Shown piece by piece: positions 9,102-16,388 of a DNA stretch of 64,000 nucleotides (position 1 is its first letter; each line of letters opens with the position of its first letter). Below the pieces are notes generated by a model. It made no database searches. It was not told the DNA's origin and saw only the letters and a list, made by a program, of their open reading frames with translations. This DNA is from Pseudomonas sp. TH41 (GTDB taxonomy: Bacteria > Pseudomonadota > Gammaproteobacteria > Pseudomonadales > Pseudomonadaceae). The position numbers and the translations under genes are program-made. The stretch spans positions 330,001 through 394,000 of the forward strand of contig NZ_JAEKFH010000003.1 in NCBI RefSeq assembly GCF_016650695.1, written 5' to 3'.

Positions 9102-9278
9102 GAGCGGCAGTCCATCAAGGTCAGTCAGGTATTGACCCTATCGCACGCCCTGCGGGAAACCCATGGACAGTTGGGTGAAAGTTCGAGCAGTACAGTCTCA
9201 GCTAGGGTGGCCGTGAAGCTGTACAGCACGTTCGGCGTTCATCTCGCCATGCTTGTCAAAACTGAACGACTTCTGTGG

Positions 9279-9467
9279 TTAGCCGAGCAATTCGGCTTTT
9301 TTCGCCTGGTATTCGTCGAAGGACAAACCGCGACGATTCAGGTTCTCCAGTGCCAGTTCCCGGCTTTCTTCCGCCGTGTATGGCCGCAATTCCGGTGAAA
9401 CATGGCTTGCACATCCGGCGAGAACGGAGACCGCTAGGAGCATGGATATCGCGATTAGAGGTTTCAT
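9279..9467 (-). CDS. Short lipoprotein with SHOCT-like tail
   Basis: A 62-residue predicted lipoprotein. ATG 9467 is chosen (M-K-P-L-I-A-I) over an upstream in-frame start at 9506 because it yields a correct signal peptide with lipobox L-A-G-C and has AGGACG ten bases upstream. The mature C-terminal part, A-L-E-N-L-N-R-R-G-L-S-F-D-E-Y-Q-A-K-K-A-E-L-L, resembles a SHOCT short oligomerisation motif (L-x-x-G-x-x-x-x-E-Y-x-x-x-K-x-x-L-L). Function unknown. Confidence 0.7.
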   Translation of the reverse strand: MKPLIAISMLLAVSVLAGCASHVSPELRPYTAEESRELALENLNRRGLSFDEYQAKKAELLG

Positions 9468-9506
9468 GTCTGGCGTCCTGACATCTGTGTTCGGGGCAAT
9501 GAACAC

Positions 9507-9880
9507 AGGCTACGCCCGGCCTTGGCTCAGTAGAAATCAACGCGCTCGATAGTGGGTATCACGGTCAAAAGATCGCGGTCAGCCTATTTTTATATTCACT
9601 TATGATCTATAAATATTTTTTAATGATCTTTTACGGAATAAGGGAGAGTGTTTATAACAACTCCGTCGATTAAACAGACCTTCACGCCTACCGCTCCATG
9701 TGCTGAACGCCCCATCGAATGCCTGACAAATCATCCCTGTGGGAGCGAGCTTGCTCGCGAATGGGCCTGAACAGCCAACTTCAGTGTCGACTGGGCGGAC
9801 GTCTTCGCGAGCAAGCTCGCTCCCACAGGGATGATGTGTCGACTTTCTATTCATAGCCTTCTATTCATGGAGCTTGCCCC
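9507..9880. other. Gene-free stretch with one REP pair
   Basis: 374 bp between the small lipoprotein gene and the sigma-54 activator. The left half is AT-rich (9575-9640) and should hold the promoter of the lipoprotein gene. The right half contains the REP inverted pair described separately. Small open frames here only read through the repeat and look non-coding. Confidence 0.6.
9733..9836. repeat. REP-B inverted pair
   Basis: CATCCCTGTGGGAGCGAGC and its continuation TTGCTCGCGA occur at 9733-9761 and again as reverse complement at 9805-9836. Each half is itself an imperfect palindrome (GCGAGC-TTGCTCGC). The pair could fold into a long hairpin in transcripts from either side. Confidence 0.9.
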
Positions 9881-10984
9881 ATGCAACTGCTGACCTTACC
9901 GCCCTCGCCCGCACTGGCCACTTCGATCCGCGCCACGGCCCAGGTGTTCGAAGATCCGAAATCCCAGGCCTTGCTCACGCATTTGCAGCAGGTCGCGCCG
10001 AGTGAAGCCAGCGTACTGATCATCGGCGAAACCGGCACTGGCAAGGAGCTGGTTGCCCGACATATCCACAACCTCAGCGCGCGACGCAACCGGCCGTTCG
10101 TGGCGGTGAACTGCGGCGCGTTCTCCGAATCCCTGGTGGAGGCCGAATTGTTCGGCCATGAAAAAGGTGCCTTTACCGGGGCGCTGAGTGCCAAGGCCGG
10201 CTGGTTCGAAGAGGCCGACGGCGGCACGTTGTTCCTCGATGAAATCGGCGACTTGCCAATGGCGATTCAGGTCAAGTTGCTGCGGGTGCTGCAGGAGCGC
10301 GAAGTGGTGCGACTGGGTTCGCGCAAGAGCACTCCCATCAATGTGCGCGTACTGGCCGCGACCAATGTGCAACTGGAAAAAGCCATCAGCGCCGGGCATT
10401 TCCGTGAGGATTTGTACTACCGCCTTAACGTGGTCAACCTGGAATTGAGTCCCCTGCGCGACCGCCCCGGCGACGTCCTGCCGCTGACCCGACATTTCGT
10501 CAAAGCCTACAGCCAGCGCTTGGGCTACGGCAGCATTACCATCAGCAAAGACGCTGAACTGAAACTGCGCAGCTACAGTTGGCCGGGCAACATCCGCGAG
10601 TTGGAAAACGTCATTCACCACACCCTGCTGATCTGCCGCAATGGCGTGATCGAGTGCGAAGACCTGCGGCTATCGAACCTGCGCATCGAGCGCCAGGACG
10701 ACTACCAGGCGAATATCGACGATTCAGCGCAAGCCTTGCTCGACCGGGCCTTTCAAAAACTTTTCGAGGAACAGGCGGGCGCACTGCACGAAAAGGTAGA
10801 AGACGCTTTATTGCGGGCGGCTTATCGCTTCAGCCATTACAACCAGGTCCACACGGCAGCACTGCTGGGGCTGAGCCGCAACGTCACCCGCACACGATTG
10901 ATCAAGATCGGTGAGCTGGCGGTGAACAAGCGCCGCCCCACGGAAAATGTGCTGGGTGAGCGCTTGATGCAGCTGTCGATTTAA
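9881..10984 (+). CDS. sfnR: Sigma-54-dependent activator, SfnR-like
   Basis: Bacterial enhancer-binding protein of 367 residues with no N-terminal sensor domain: it starts almost directly with the AAA+ core. Walker A is G-E-T-G-T-G-K (about 48-54), the sigma-54 contact loop G-A-F-T-G-A is near 100, Walker B F-L-D-E-I-G-D near 120, and the R-finger region R-E-D-L-Y-Y-R near 175. A Fis-type HTH closes it ([15 protein letters not shown]). Family knowledge: SfnR activates sulfone-scavenging genes under sulfate limitation. The nearby sfnB operon has a sigma-54 promoter, which supports the assignment. The exact name is inferred. Confidence 0.85.
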   Translation: MQLLTLPPSPALATSIRATAQVFEDPKSQALLTHLQQVAPSEASVLIIGETGTGKELVARHIHNLSARRNRPFVAVNCGAFSESLVEAELFGHEKGAFTGALSAKAGWFEEADGGTLFLDEIGDLPMAIQVKLLRVLQEREVVRLGSRKSTPINVRVLAATNVQLEKAISAGHFREDLYYRLNVVNLELSPLRDRPGDVLPLTRHFVKAYSQRLGYGSITISKDAELKLRSYSWPGNIRELENVIHHTLLICRNGVIECEDLRLSNLRIERQDDYQANIDDSAQALLDRAFQKLFEEQAGALHEKVEDALLRAAYRFSHYNQVHTAALLGLSRNVTRTRLIKIGELAVNKRRPTENVLGERLMQLSI

Positions 10985-11346
10985 CCCACCAGATTGCAGT
11001 GCAACGCGTTGTCGTGGCTACGCTCCAGACTGTGCAGTACCTGGAACGAGCCGAAGGTCACGGTTTTCGCCTGATGGGCACGGATCAGTTGCCAGAAATC
11101 CTGCTCGCCACTTTCAAAACGCTGGAACGCGGCTTCACCCGCTTCGCGAGATTGCCATTGCAAGTAGTTGAGCACCCGCCGGCCGTCGTCGCTGGCCTGG
11201 ATGCTGGCGCTCAGAAAACCGCTGTTGCTCTGGGCCAGGTGCTCGGTTTGTTTCGATAATGCCGACACCAGTGCATGTTGGTGATGGGGTTCGATCTCGA
11301 ATTCGATCAATTGGGTGAAGCTGCGATTTTTCTCTGGCGCTTGCAT
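10981..11346 (-). CDS. Antibiotic-biosynthesis-monooxygenase-type small protein
   Basis: A 121-residue protein with a dimeric alpha+beta-barrel (ABM) fold: the pattern L-I-E-F-E-I-E-P ... G-F-L-S-A-S-I-Q ... V-L-N-Y-L-Q-W-Q-S-R-E-A-G-E-A-A-F is typical. These proteins oxidise quinone-like substrates or act as cofactor-free monooxygenases. It is divergent from soxR and has a SoxR-type promoter with a 19-bp spacer about 50 bp upstream of its ATG. In P. aeruginosa a gene in the same position (PA2274, from memory) belongs to the SoxR regulon. Function in redox-cycling defence is inferred. The end overlaps the convergent sfnR gene by four bases. Confidence 0.8.
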   Translation of the reverse strand: MQAPEKNRSFTQLIEFEIEPHHQHALVSALSKQTEHLAQSNSGFLSASIQASDDGRRVLNYLQWQSREAGEAAFQRFESGEQDFWQLIRAHQAKTVTFGSFQVLHSLERSHDNALHCNLVG

Positions 11347-11396
11347 GAAAAGTCCCCACTGACGTGTAAGCCGGATCTTGCGATCCGAAGGCCTGC

Positions 11397-11427
11397 AGGG
11401 TAAAACCTCTAGTTAACTAGAGGTCAA
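11397..11427 (-). promoter_or_regulatory. SoxR box and SoxR-type promoter for the monooxygenase gene
   Basis: The 18-bp perfect palindrome CCTCTAGTTAACTAGAGG spans 11406-11423 and differs from the enterobacterial SoxR box by one symmetrical base pair. Read on the minus strand it sits between a -35 TTGACC (11427-11422) and a -10 TACCCT (11402-11397). The spacer is 19 bp, the overlong spacing that MerR-family activators such as SoxR correct by distorting DNA. It is placed for divergent control of soxR and the monooxygenase gene. Confidence 0.9.
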
Positions 11428-11441
11428 GGGGCATTGTTTAA

Positions 11442-11909
11442 ATGATCACCTCGGAAAATTTGCATAAAGAACTCACCGTTGGCCAAGTCGCCGCCCGCAG
11501 CGGTGTGGCGGTCACGGCGCTGCACTTTTATGAATCCAAGGGATTGATCAAAAGCCATCGCAATCAGGGCAACCAGCGGCGTTATCCACGGGAAGTGTTG
11601 CGGCGGGTGGCGTTGATCAAGGTGGCGCAGCGGTTGGGGATTCCGTTGGCGGAGATTGGTGAGGCGTTGAAATCCCTACCGGATAACCGGGCGCCCACGG
11701 CGGCGGACTGGAAGGTGTTGTCGGCGCAGTGGAGTCGGGATCTGGATGAGCGGATCAACCAGTTGGTGATGTTGCGGGACCGGCTCAATGGCTGCATCGG
11801 GTGTGGGTGTTTGTCGATGGAGGCGTGTCCGTTGCGTAATTTTGGTGATGTATTGGGGGAGCGTGGGCCGGGGGCGCAGCTGTTGGAATCGGGAGTTGAT
11901 CCGGAATAG
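11442..11909 (+). CDS. soxR: Redox-sensitive transcriptional activator SoxR
   Basis: MerR-family [2Fe-2S] sensor of 155 residues. N-terminal winged HTH ([25 protein letters not shown]) is followed by a dimerisation helix and by the cluster-binding [12 protein letters not shown] at about residues 121-132, with the four SoxR cysteines in C-x2-C-x-C-x5-C spacing. In pseudomonads SoxR responds to redox-cycling compounds such as phenazines and controls a small efflux and monooxygenase regulon. ATG 11442 lies 18 bp after the SoxR box. Confidence 0.97.
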   Translation: MITSENLHKELTVGQVAARSGVAVTALHFYESKGLIKSHRNQGNQRRYPREVLRRVALIKVAQRLGIPLAEIGEALKSLPDNRAPTAADWKVLSAQWSRDLDERINQLVMLRDRLNGCIGCGCLSMEACPLRNFGDVLGERGPGAQLLESGVDPE

Positions 11910-11916
11910 CGGCGCG

Positions 11917-11997
11917 GCCTTCGCGAGCAGGCTCGCTCCCACAGGAGATCTGTGGCGTTCACAAATCCTATGTGGGAGCGAGCCTGCTCGCGAAGGC
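11917..11997. repeat. REP-B inverted pair
   Basis: GCCTTCGCGAGCAGGCTCGC at 11917 and its reverse complement ending at 11997 form an 81-bp inverted pair with a short centre. It lies between the convergent ends of soxR and the MetQ-like gene, a usual REP position where it may act as a transcript terminator or stabiliser. Confidence 0.9.
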
Positions 11998-12018
11998 GTC
12001 CTGTCAGTCAGCGGGAAT

Positions 12019-12789
12019 TTAGAACCCCGGCGCAATCTGCCCTTTATAGCGGGTCAAAATGAACTGCCGGACCTCATCGGAGTTCAACGCCTTGGCCAGT
12101 TTCTGCAGGCCAGGGTCGTTGATGTTGTCCGGCCGTGCGACGAGGAATTCGATGTACAGGCTCTTGCCCTTCTCGACGATCAACGCGCTGTTGGTGTCGA
12201 TCCCAGCTTCCAGGGCGTAGTTGGCGAAGACAAACGCCAGGTCCACTTGGCTCACCGAACGGGCCAGCAACGCGCCTTCCAGTTCACGGATCTTCAGGTG
12301 CTTGGGGTTTTCAACGATGTCGCGCTGCGTCGCCAGGGTGTTGCTCGGGTCCTTGAGTTTGATCAGCCCTGCTTCGTGCAAAAGCACCAGCGCGCGACCG
12401 GTGTTCACCGGGTCGTTGGGGATCGACACGGTAGCGCCATCCTTGAGTTCGGCGATGTTTTTGATTTTGGTCGAGTACGCCCCGAACGGTTCGATGTGCA
12501 CCCCGACCACCGGCACCAGATTGGTGTGGCGGGTCTTGTTGTAGTCATCGAGAAACGGACGGTACTGGTAATAGTTGGCGTCGAGGTTCTTCAATGCCAA
12601 CTGCTGGTTGGGCTGGATGAAGTCAGTGAAGACCTTGATGTCCAGGTCCACGCCTTCCTTGGCCAGTGTTGGTTTAACAAATTCGAGAATTTCCGCGTGC
12701 GGCACCGGGGTGGCGCCAACGGTCAGTTTTTCGTTAGCGTGAACGCTCAACGACACAACGGCAGCCAGTATGGCCAGGGTCTTTTTCAT
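12019..12789 (-). CDS. MetQ/NlpA-family ABC transporter binding protein
   Basis: Periplasmic binding protein of 256 residues of the NlpA/MetQ family, which deliver methionine or other sulfur compounds to MetNI transporters. ATG 12789 (M-K-K-T-L-A-I-L-A-A-V-V) is taken rather than the in-frame ATG 12801. The signal peptide ends S-V-H-A-N-E without a lipobox cysteine, so unlike MetQ itself it should be a soluble periplasmic protein. The conserved family start L-T-V-G-A-T-P-V-P-H-A-E-I-L follows. Third gene of the sfnB operon; a role in uptake of organosulfur compounds is inferred from that. Confidence 0.9.
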   Translation of the reverse strand: MKKTLAILAAVVSLSVHANEKLTVGATPVPHAEILEFVKPTLAKEGVDLDIKVFTDFIQPNQQLALKNLDANYYQYRPFLDDYNKTRHTNLVPVVGVHIEPFGAYSTKIKNIAELKDGATVSIPNDPVNTGRALVLLHEAGLIKLKDPSNTLATQRDIVENPKHLKIRELEGALLARSVSQVDLAFVFANYALEAGIDTNSALIVEKGKSLYIEFLVARPDNINDPGLQKLAKALNSDEVRQFILTRYKGQIAPGF

Positions 12790-12866
12790 GCTGTGCTCCA
12801 AGGCAGATTTAAGTGGCCGTCGTGGGGTGGACGTGGGGCCGATTTTTTGGGGTTTGAGTTAAAGGT

Positions 12867-13538
12867 TCAGCGATGGCTATAGCGCGCCACCAACCGGTCG
12901 CCGGTCATTTGCAGGGCCTGGACCAGGATCAGCAGAAGCACCACGGTCACCACCATCACGTCGGTTTGAAAACGCTGGTAGCCGTAGCGAATCGCCAGGT
13001 CGCCAAGGCCGCCGCCGCCAATCACCCCGGCCATTGCGGTGTAATCCACCAGCACAATGGCCGTGACAGTGACGGCGGCCAACAGCCCTCCCCGTGCTTC
13101 GGGCAACAAGGTGTGGCGGATAATCTGCCAAGTGTTCGCGCCCATGGCCTGGGTCGCTTCCACCACCCCGCGATCGACTTCACGCAACGCGGTTTCCACC
13201 AGCCGCGCGAAGAACGGCGTGCAACCCACCACCAGCGGCGGAATCGTCCCCGGCACGCCGAGCGAAGTGCCTACCAGCAGCGTGGTCAGGGGAATCAATA
13301 CGATCAGTAAAATGATGAATGGCAGCGAACGCAGCATGTTCACGATGATCGACAGCACCCGATAAACGCCGACGGCTTCATGTAACTGGCGCTTGCCGGT
13401 GAGGAATAACACGACCCCCAGCGGCAACCCCAACAGCACGGTAAAACCGAGGGCGGCACCGAGCATGCTCAGGGTGTCGAGACATGCCTGGGCGATGTCG
13501 GCCCAATAAATGTTTTTCAGCAGTTCAGCCATGATCAC
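12867..13538 (-). CDS. MetI-like ABC transporter permease
   Basis: A 223-residue inner-membrane permease with five to six hydrophobic segments. The cytoplasmic EAA loop, which docks the ATPase, reads V-E-A-T-Q-A-M-G-A-N-T-W-Q-I-I at about residues 133-147. A GTG at 13538 overlaps the sfnB stop as GTGA; an ATG two codons later at 13532 is the alternative start. Both imply translational coupling to sfnB. No MetN-type ATPase gene lies in this operon or elsewhere in the window, so the ATPase must be shared or encoded elsewhere. Confidence 0.92.
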   Translation of the reverse strand: MIMAELLKNIYWADIAQACLDTLSMLGAALGFTVLLGLPLGVVLFLTGKRQLHEAVGVYRVLSIIVNMLRSLPFIILLIVLIPLTTLLVGTSLGVPGTIPPLVVGCTPFFARLVETALREVDRGVVEATQAMGANTWQIIRHTLLPEARGGLLAAVTVTAIVLVDYTAMAGVIGGGGLGDLAIRYGYQRFQTDVMVVTVVLLLILVQALQMTGDRLVARYSHR

Positions 13539-14749
13539 GACCAGTCGTGGCGCGGAGGTTTCACGCCGTTGAGCAGCCAGTTGCCGACCACGTGGTACTT
13601 CCAGCGCACCGGGTCGTGCAAGGTGTGAACCCGCGCGTTGCGCCAGTGGCGATCGAAGTTGTGCTGCTTCAGCGTCGAGCGAGTGCCGCCGAGTTCGAAC
13701 AGTTTGTTGCTGGCCTCGATGGCGATTTCGGTGGTCAGCACCTTGGCCTTGGCCACCGCCAGGGAGGCACGGGCGACGTTGTCTTCATCCGGCGCCGGCC
13801 GCGCCGCATCCAGGGCTAGACCCGCCCGTTCCAGCAAGGCTTCGGCGGCTTCCAGACGAATCTCCAGGCCCCCGACCTGAATGATGGTCAGCGGGTCTTC
13901 GCTGGCTTTTTCCACACCCGCGTCGATCCACGGCCGGGCAAATTGTTGAACGAACGCAATGGTGTCGCGCAGGGCCGCCCGGGCAATGCCGGCATCGATG
14001 GCGGCAGTGGTCAATTGCGCAAACGGGCCGGCCAGGGTCGGGCTTTCATACGAGCGATAGGTCGGGAACACATTGAACGCCGAGACGTGCAGGTCCTCGG
14101 CCAGCACCGTGCCGCTGGACGTGGTGCGCTGGCCGATGCTGTCCCAATCGTCGACGATCACCAGCCCTGGGGTTGCGCGCTCGACGAAAGACAGCTGGCC
14201 GTTCTGATCCTCATCCAGCGCCAGCACCGCCAGCCAGTGGGCATACAGCGAACCGGTGCAGTAACCCTTGCGGCCGTTGATCACATGGCCGTCGCCATAA
14301 CGGCGGAGGGTCGCCTGAATATCCTGCACGTTCTTGCCGCCGGTTTCCGACAGGGCATTGGCGAAACGATGACCTTGCAGTGCCAGCTCAAAGAAATGCG
14401 CCTGCTGCTCGGGCGTGCCCTGGAGGCGAATGTCTTCCAGCAGGCAATAGTGATTTTGCGGGATTTGCCCCAGGGACGGATCGGCTGCCGAGATGATGGC
14501 GATGACCTGCGCCAGCACCGCGTAGGACACCTGCGCACCACCGAAGGCTTTCGGCACACTGATGCCCCACAAACCACTGTTGGAGTAGAAGTCGACGATC
14601 TCGGCGGGCACCTCGCGACTGCGGTCACGCTCGGCATCCTGCTGCAGTAAAACGGCGGCCACGCGTTCGGCAACCTGCAGGGCTTCGGCCTCATCGGCGA
14701 TCCGATGGGCGGCCGGTGGGTTGATCGGATAAACGGCAGATTCAGGCAT
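13535..14749 (-). CDS. sfnB: SfnB-family sulfur-acquisition flavin oxidoreductase
   Basis: Acyl-CoA-dehydrogenase-fold flavoprotein of 404 residues. The family is tied to sulfur scavenging from organosulfur compounds, probably with FMNH2-type monooxygenase chemistry. The start ATG 14749 (M-P-E-S-A-V-Y-P) is chosen over an in-frame start at 14785. Visible family blocks include W-G-I-S-V-P-K-A-F-G-G-A near residue 65, F-A-N-A-L-S-E-T-G-G-K-N near 125, and the C-terminal N-F-D-R-H-W-R-N-A-R-V-H-T-L-H-D-P. First gene of an operon with the MetI- and MetQ-like genes, led by a sigma-54 promoter. Confidence 0.93.
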   Translation of the reverse strand: MPESAVYPINPPAAHRIADEAEALQVAERVAAVLLQQDAERDRSREVPAEIVDFYSNSGLWGISVPKAFGGAQVSYAVLAQVIAIISAADPSLGQIPQNHYCLLEDIRLQGTPEQQAHFFELALQGHRFANALSETGGKNVQDIQATLRRYGDGHVINGRKGYCTGSLYAHWLAVLALDEDQNGQLSFVERATPGLVIVDDWDSIGQRTTSSGTVLAEDLHVSAFNVFPTYRSYESPTLAGPFAQLTTAAIDAGIARAALRDTIAFVQQFARPWIDAGVEKASEDPLTIIQVGGLEIRLEAAEALLERAGLALDAARPAPDEDNVARASLAVAKAKVLTTEIAIEASNKLFELGGTRSTLKQHNFDRHWRNARVHTLHDPVRWKYHVVGNWLLNGVKPPRHDWS

Positions 14750-14784
14750 ACAAGACTCTCGGTACCAGTGTTTAGGTGAGGTCA

Positions 14785-14801
14785 TTGCAGCTTCTGTGCC
14801 T
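14785..14801 (-). promoter_or_regulatory. Sigma-54 (-24/-12) promoter of the sfnB operon
   Basis: On the minus strand AGGCAC-AGAAG-CTGCAA runs from 14801 to 14785. It keeps the invariant GG and GC with exactly ten bases between them, and the remaining bases fit the TGGCAC-N5-TTGCA consensus closely. The -12 element lies about 36 bp before the sfnB ATG. It fits activation by the SfnR-like protein encoded nearby. Confidence 0.8.
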
Positions 14802-14925
14802 GACAGCCGGAGCCCCTGTTTTCGGGCAGTTCAGCGCCTTCTCGAGGGTTTTTTGATGAGAAAACCGAGCAATCTGTTGCAGCGCTGTTGATGGCTGAAC
14901 AGTGGCTTAGTTATGCCTTAAACCT

Positions 14926-15021
14926 GTAGGAGCTGCCGAAGGCTGCGATCTTTTGATCTTGATTGTGTATTGACCTTATTGGCGACAGGGTCAAAAGATC
15001 GCAGCCTTCGGCAGCTCCTAC
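14926..15021. repeat. REP-A inverted pair
   Basis: GTAGGAGCTGCCGAAGGCTG and the following CGATCTTTTGA (14926-14956) recur as a perfect 31-bp reverse complement at 14991-15021. The 34-bp centre holds no gene. The rest of this gap between sfnB and the VOC gene (14750-15078) carries the sigma-54 promoter and nothing else recognisable. Confidence 0.92.
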
Positions 15022-15078
15022 TATATTTGTTCGCTCGGAATACTTTTTGTTTCATAACAAAAATCAGGGAGATCGATC

Positions 15079-15537
15079 ATGAGCGTCAAACCCATTCCAG
15101 AGGGTTATCACAGCATCACCCCGTATCTGGGCATCCAGAAAGCGGCCGAAGCCATCGATTTTTACAAGAAGGCCTTTGGCGCGATTGAAGTCATGCGCCT
15201 GTCCATGCCCGACGGCGGCATCGGCCACGCTGAACTGCGCATCGGCGACTGCCCGATCATGCTCGGCACACCGTGCGATCAGGGGCCATTGAGCAATCCG
15301 GATAAATCACCGTCCGTGGGGCTGCATCTGTACGTGACCGACGTCGATAAGTCCTATGCCAAGGCGATTGCCGCCGGTGGCATCGTCGTGTCCGAGGTCA
15401 AGGATCAGTTTTATGGCGACCGGTCCGGGACCTTGAAAGACCCCTATGGGCATCTGTGGTTTCTGGCCACGCGTAAAGAAGATCTGACACAGGAGCAGAT
15501 CGAAAAGCGGGCGAAGGAGATGTTCAGCCAGGGTTGA
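15079..15537 (+). CDS. VOC-superfamily (PhnB/glyoxalase-like) protein
   Basis: A 152-residue protein of the vicinal-oxygen-chelate fold, PhnB/YdcI-like subgroup. The paired beta-alpha-beta modules are visible: S-I-T-P-Y-L-G-I-Q-K-A-A-E-A-I-D-F-Y-K-K-A-F-G-A near the start and L-H-L-Y-V-T-D-V-D-K-S-Y-A-K-A in the middle, ending in the characteristic G-D-R-S-G-T-L-K-D-P-Y-G-H-L-W. ATG 15079 follows GGGAGATCG. The substrate of this widespread group is not established. It is flanked by REP repeats on both sides and appears monocistronic. Confidence 0.9.
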   Translation: MSVKPIPEGYHSITPYLGIQKAAEAIDFYKKAFGAIEVMRLSMPDGGIGHAELRIGDCPIMLGTPCDQGPLSNPDKSPSVGLHLYVTDVDKSYAKAIAAGGIVVSEVKDQFYGDRSGTLKDPYGHLWFLATRKEDLTQEQIEKRAKEMFSQG

Positions 15538-15563
15538 GTTTTGCAGTCGATGTTATGGCCTCA

Positions 15564-15632
15564 TCGCGAGCAGGCTCGCTCCCACAGTAGATTTGTGCGC
15601 ACAGTCAAATGTGGGAGTGAGCCTGCTCGCGA
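15564..15632. repeat. REP-B inverted pair
   Basis: TCGCGAGCAGGCTCGCTCCC at 15564 and its reverse complement, with one mismatch (GGGAGTGAGC), ending at 15632. It sits between the convergent ends of the VOC and acetyltransferase genes. Confidence 0.9.
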
Positions 15633-15665
15633 AGGGCCCAAGGGCTTAGACCCTTGATCTGCTTT

Positions 15666-16151
15666 CTATGAAGGGGGCGACAGGCCTTTGTCCATGGGAA
15701 TGGCGTGGAGCCCCGACACCTCGAAAGTTTGAGCGCAGGGCCGATAACCCAAATGACGGTAAAACGCTTCGCTGGTTCGGGTGCTGTTGAGTTGTGCCTG
15801 ACGTAAACCCTGATTGATCAACCAGCCTTCCAGGTCCTGCACCAGCGCTTGCCCGGCACCCCGGCGAAACCATTCCGGCTGCACGTAACAGAACGCGACC
15901 TTGCCACTGATCGCGGCCATGGCGACGCCGACCGGTTTGTCCTGCAACAGGGCGATGTTCAGGTACAACCGATGGTCAGTCAGCCAGGCGCTGATGTGTT
16001 CAACGGTTTTGTTGTGGACCCAGGCCGCGACGATTTTTGCATCATTGCGGTGGTCGAGCGCACAGCCGACACGGATGGAGCGCTCGACGATCCGGCTGAT
16101 GATGCCGGCGTCGGCGGCGGTTGCCTTGCTGATGTGTATCGATGCATTCAT
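15666..16151 (-). CDS. GNAT-family N-acetyltransferase
   Basis: A 161-residue acetyl-CoA-dependent acyltransferase. The acetyl-CoA loop region reads V-Q-P-E-W-F-R-R-G-A-G-Q-A-L-V-Q-D-L-E at about residues 91-109 (R-R-x-G-x-G/A), preceded by the strand V-G-V-A-M-A-A-I-S-G-K-V-A-F-C-Y. The C-terminal L-N-S-T-R-T-S-E-A-F-Y-R-H-L-G-Y-R is the usual GNAT motif B. The acceptor is unknown. Monocistronic between REP repeats. Confidence 0.9.
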   Translation of the reverse strand: MNASIHISKATAADAGIISRIVERSIRVGCALDHRNDAKIVAAWVHNKTVEHISAWLTDHRLYLNIALLQDKPVGVAMAAISGKVAFCYVQPEWFRRGAGQALVQDLEGWLINQGLRQAQLNSTRTSEAFYRHLGYRPCAQTFEVSGLHAIPMDKGLSPPS

Positions 16152-16262
16152 GGCGCTGTTACCTCAATCCATTGAGAAAAAGCTGCCGGGGACGATAGCG
16201 CCGGCGACGGCAGCTACACCAGTGGAGAGAGGTTTCATTTGATGTGCAACGCAGAACCTAAT

Positions 16263-16380
16263 GTAGGAGCTGCCGCAGGCTGCGATCTTTTGATCTTTTT
16301 TCAGCAAGATCAAAAGATCAAAAGATCAAAAGATCAAAAGATCAAAAGATCAAAAGATCGCAGCCTTCGGCAGCTCCTAC
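16263..16380. repeat. REP-A inverted pair with expanded GATCAAAA tandem loop
   Basis: A REP-A arm (GTAGGAGCTGCCGCAGGCTG...) at 16263 is matched by its inverted partner ending at 16380. The inner side carries six perfect 8-bp GATCAAAA units (16308-16355) plus a seventh GATC. Other REP-A pairs in this window have one or two of these units. The array looks like a short VNTR produced by slippage inside a hairpin. Confidence 0.93.
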
Positions 16381-16388
16381 AGGGTTTG

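Noticed and set aside
9600-9854. 84-codon minus-strand frame across the REP pair before sfnR
   Set aside because: Its sequence is a translation of the REP repeat (C-G-S-E-L-A-R-E), has no ribosome site, and recurs wherever the repeat occurs.
16308-16359. CRISPR-like array in the GATCAAAA repeats
   Set aside because: Units are 8 bp with no spacers, so this is a simple tandem repeat. No cas gene is in the window.
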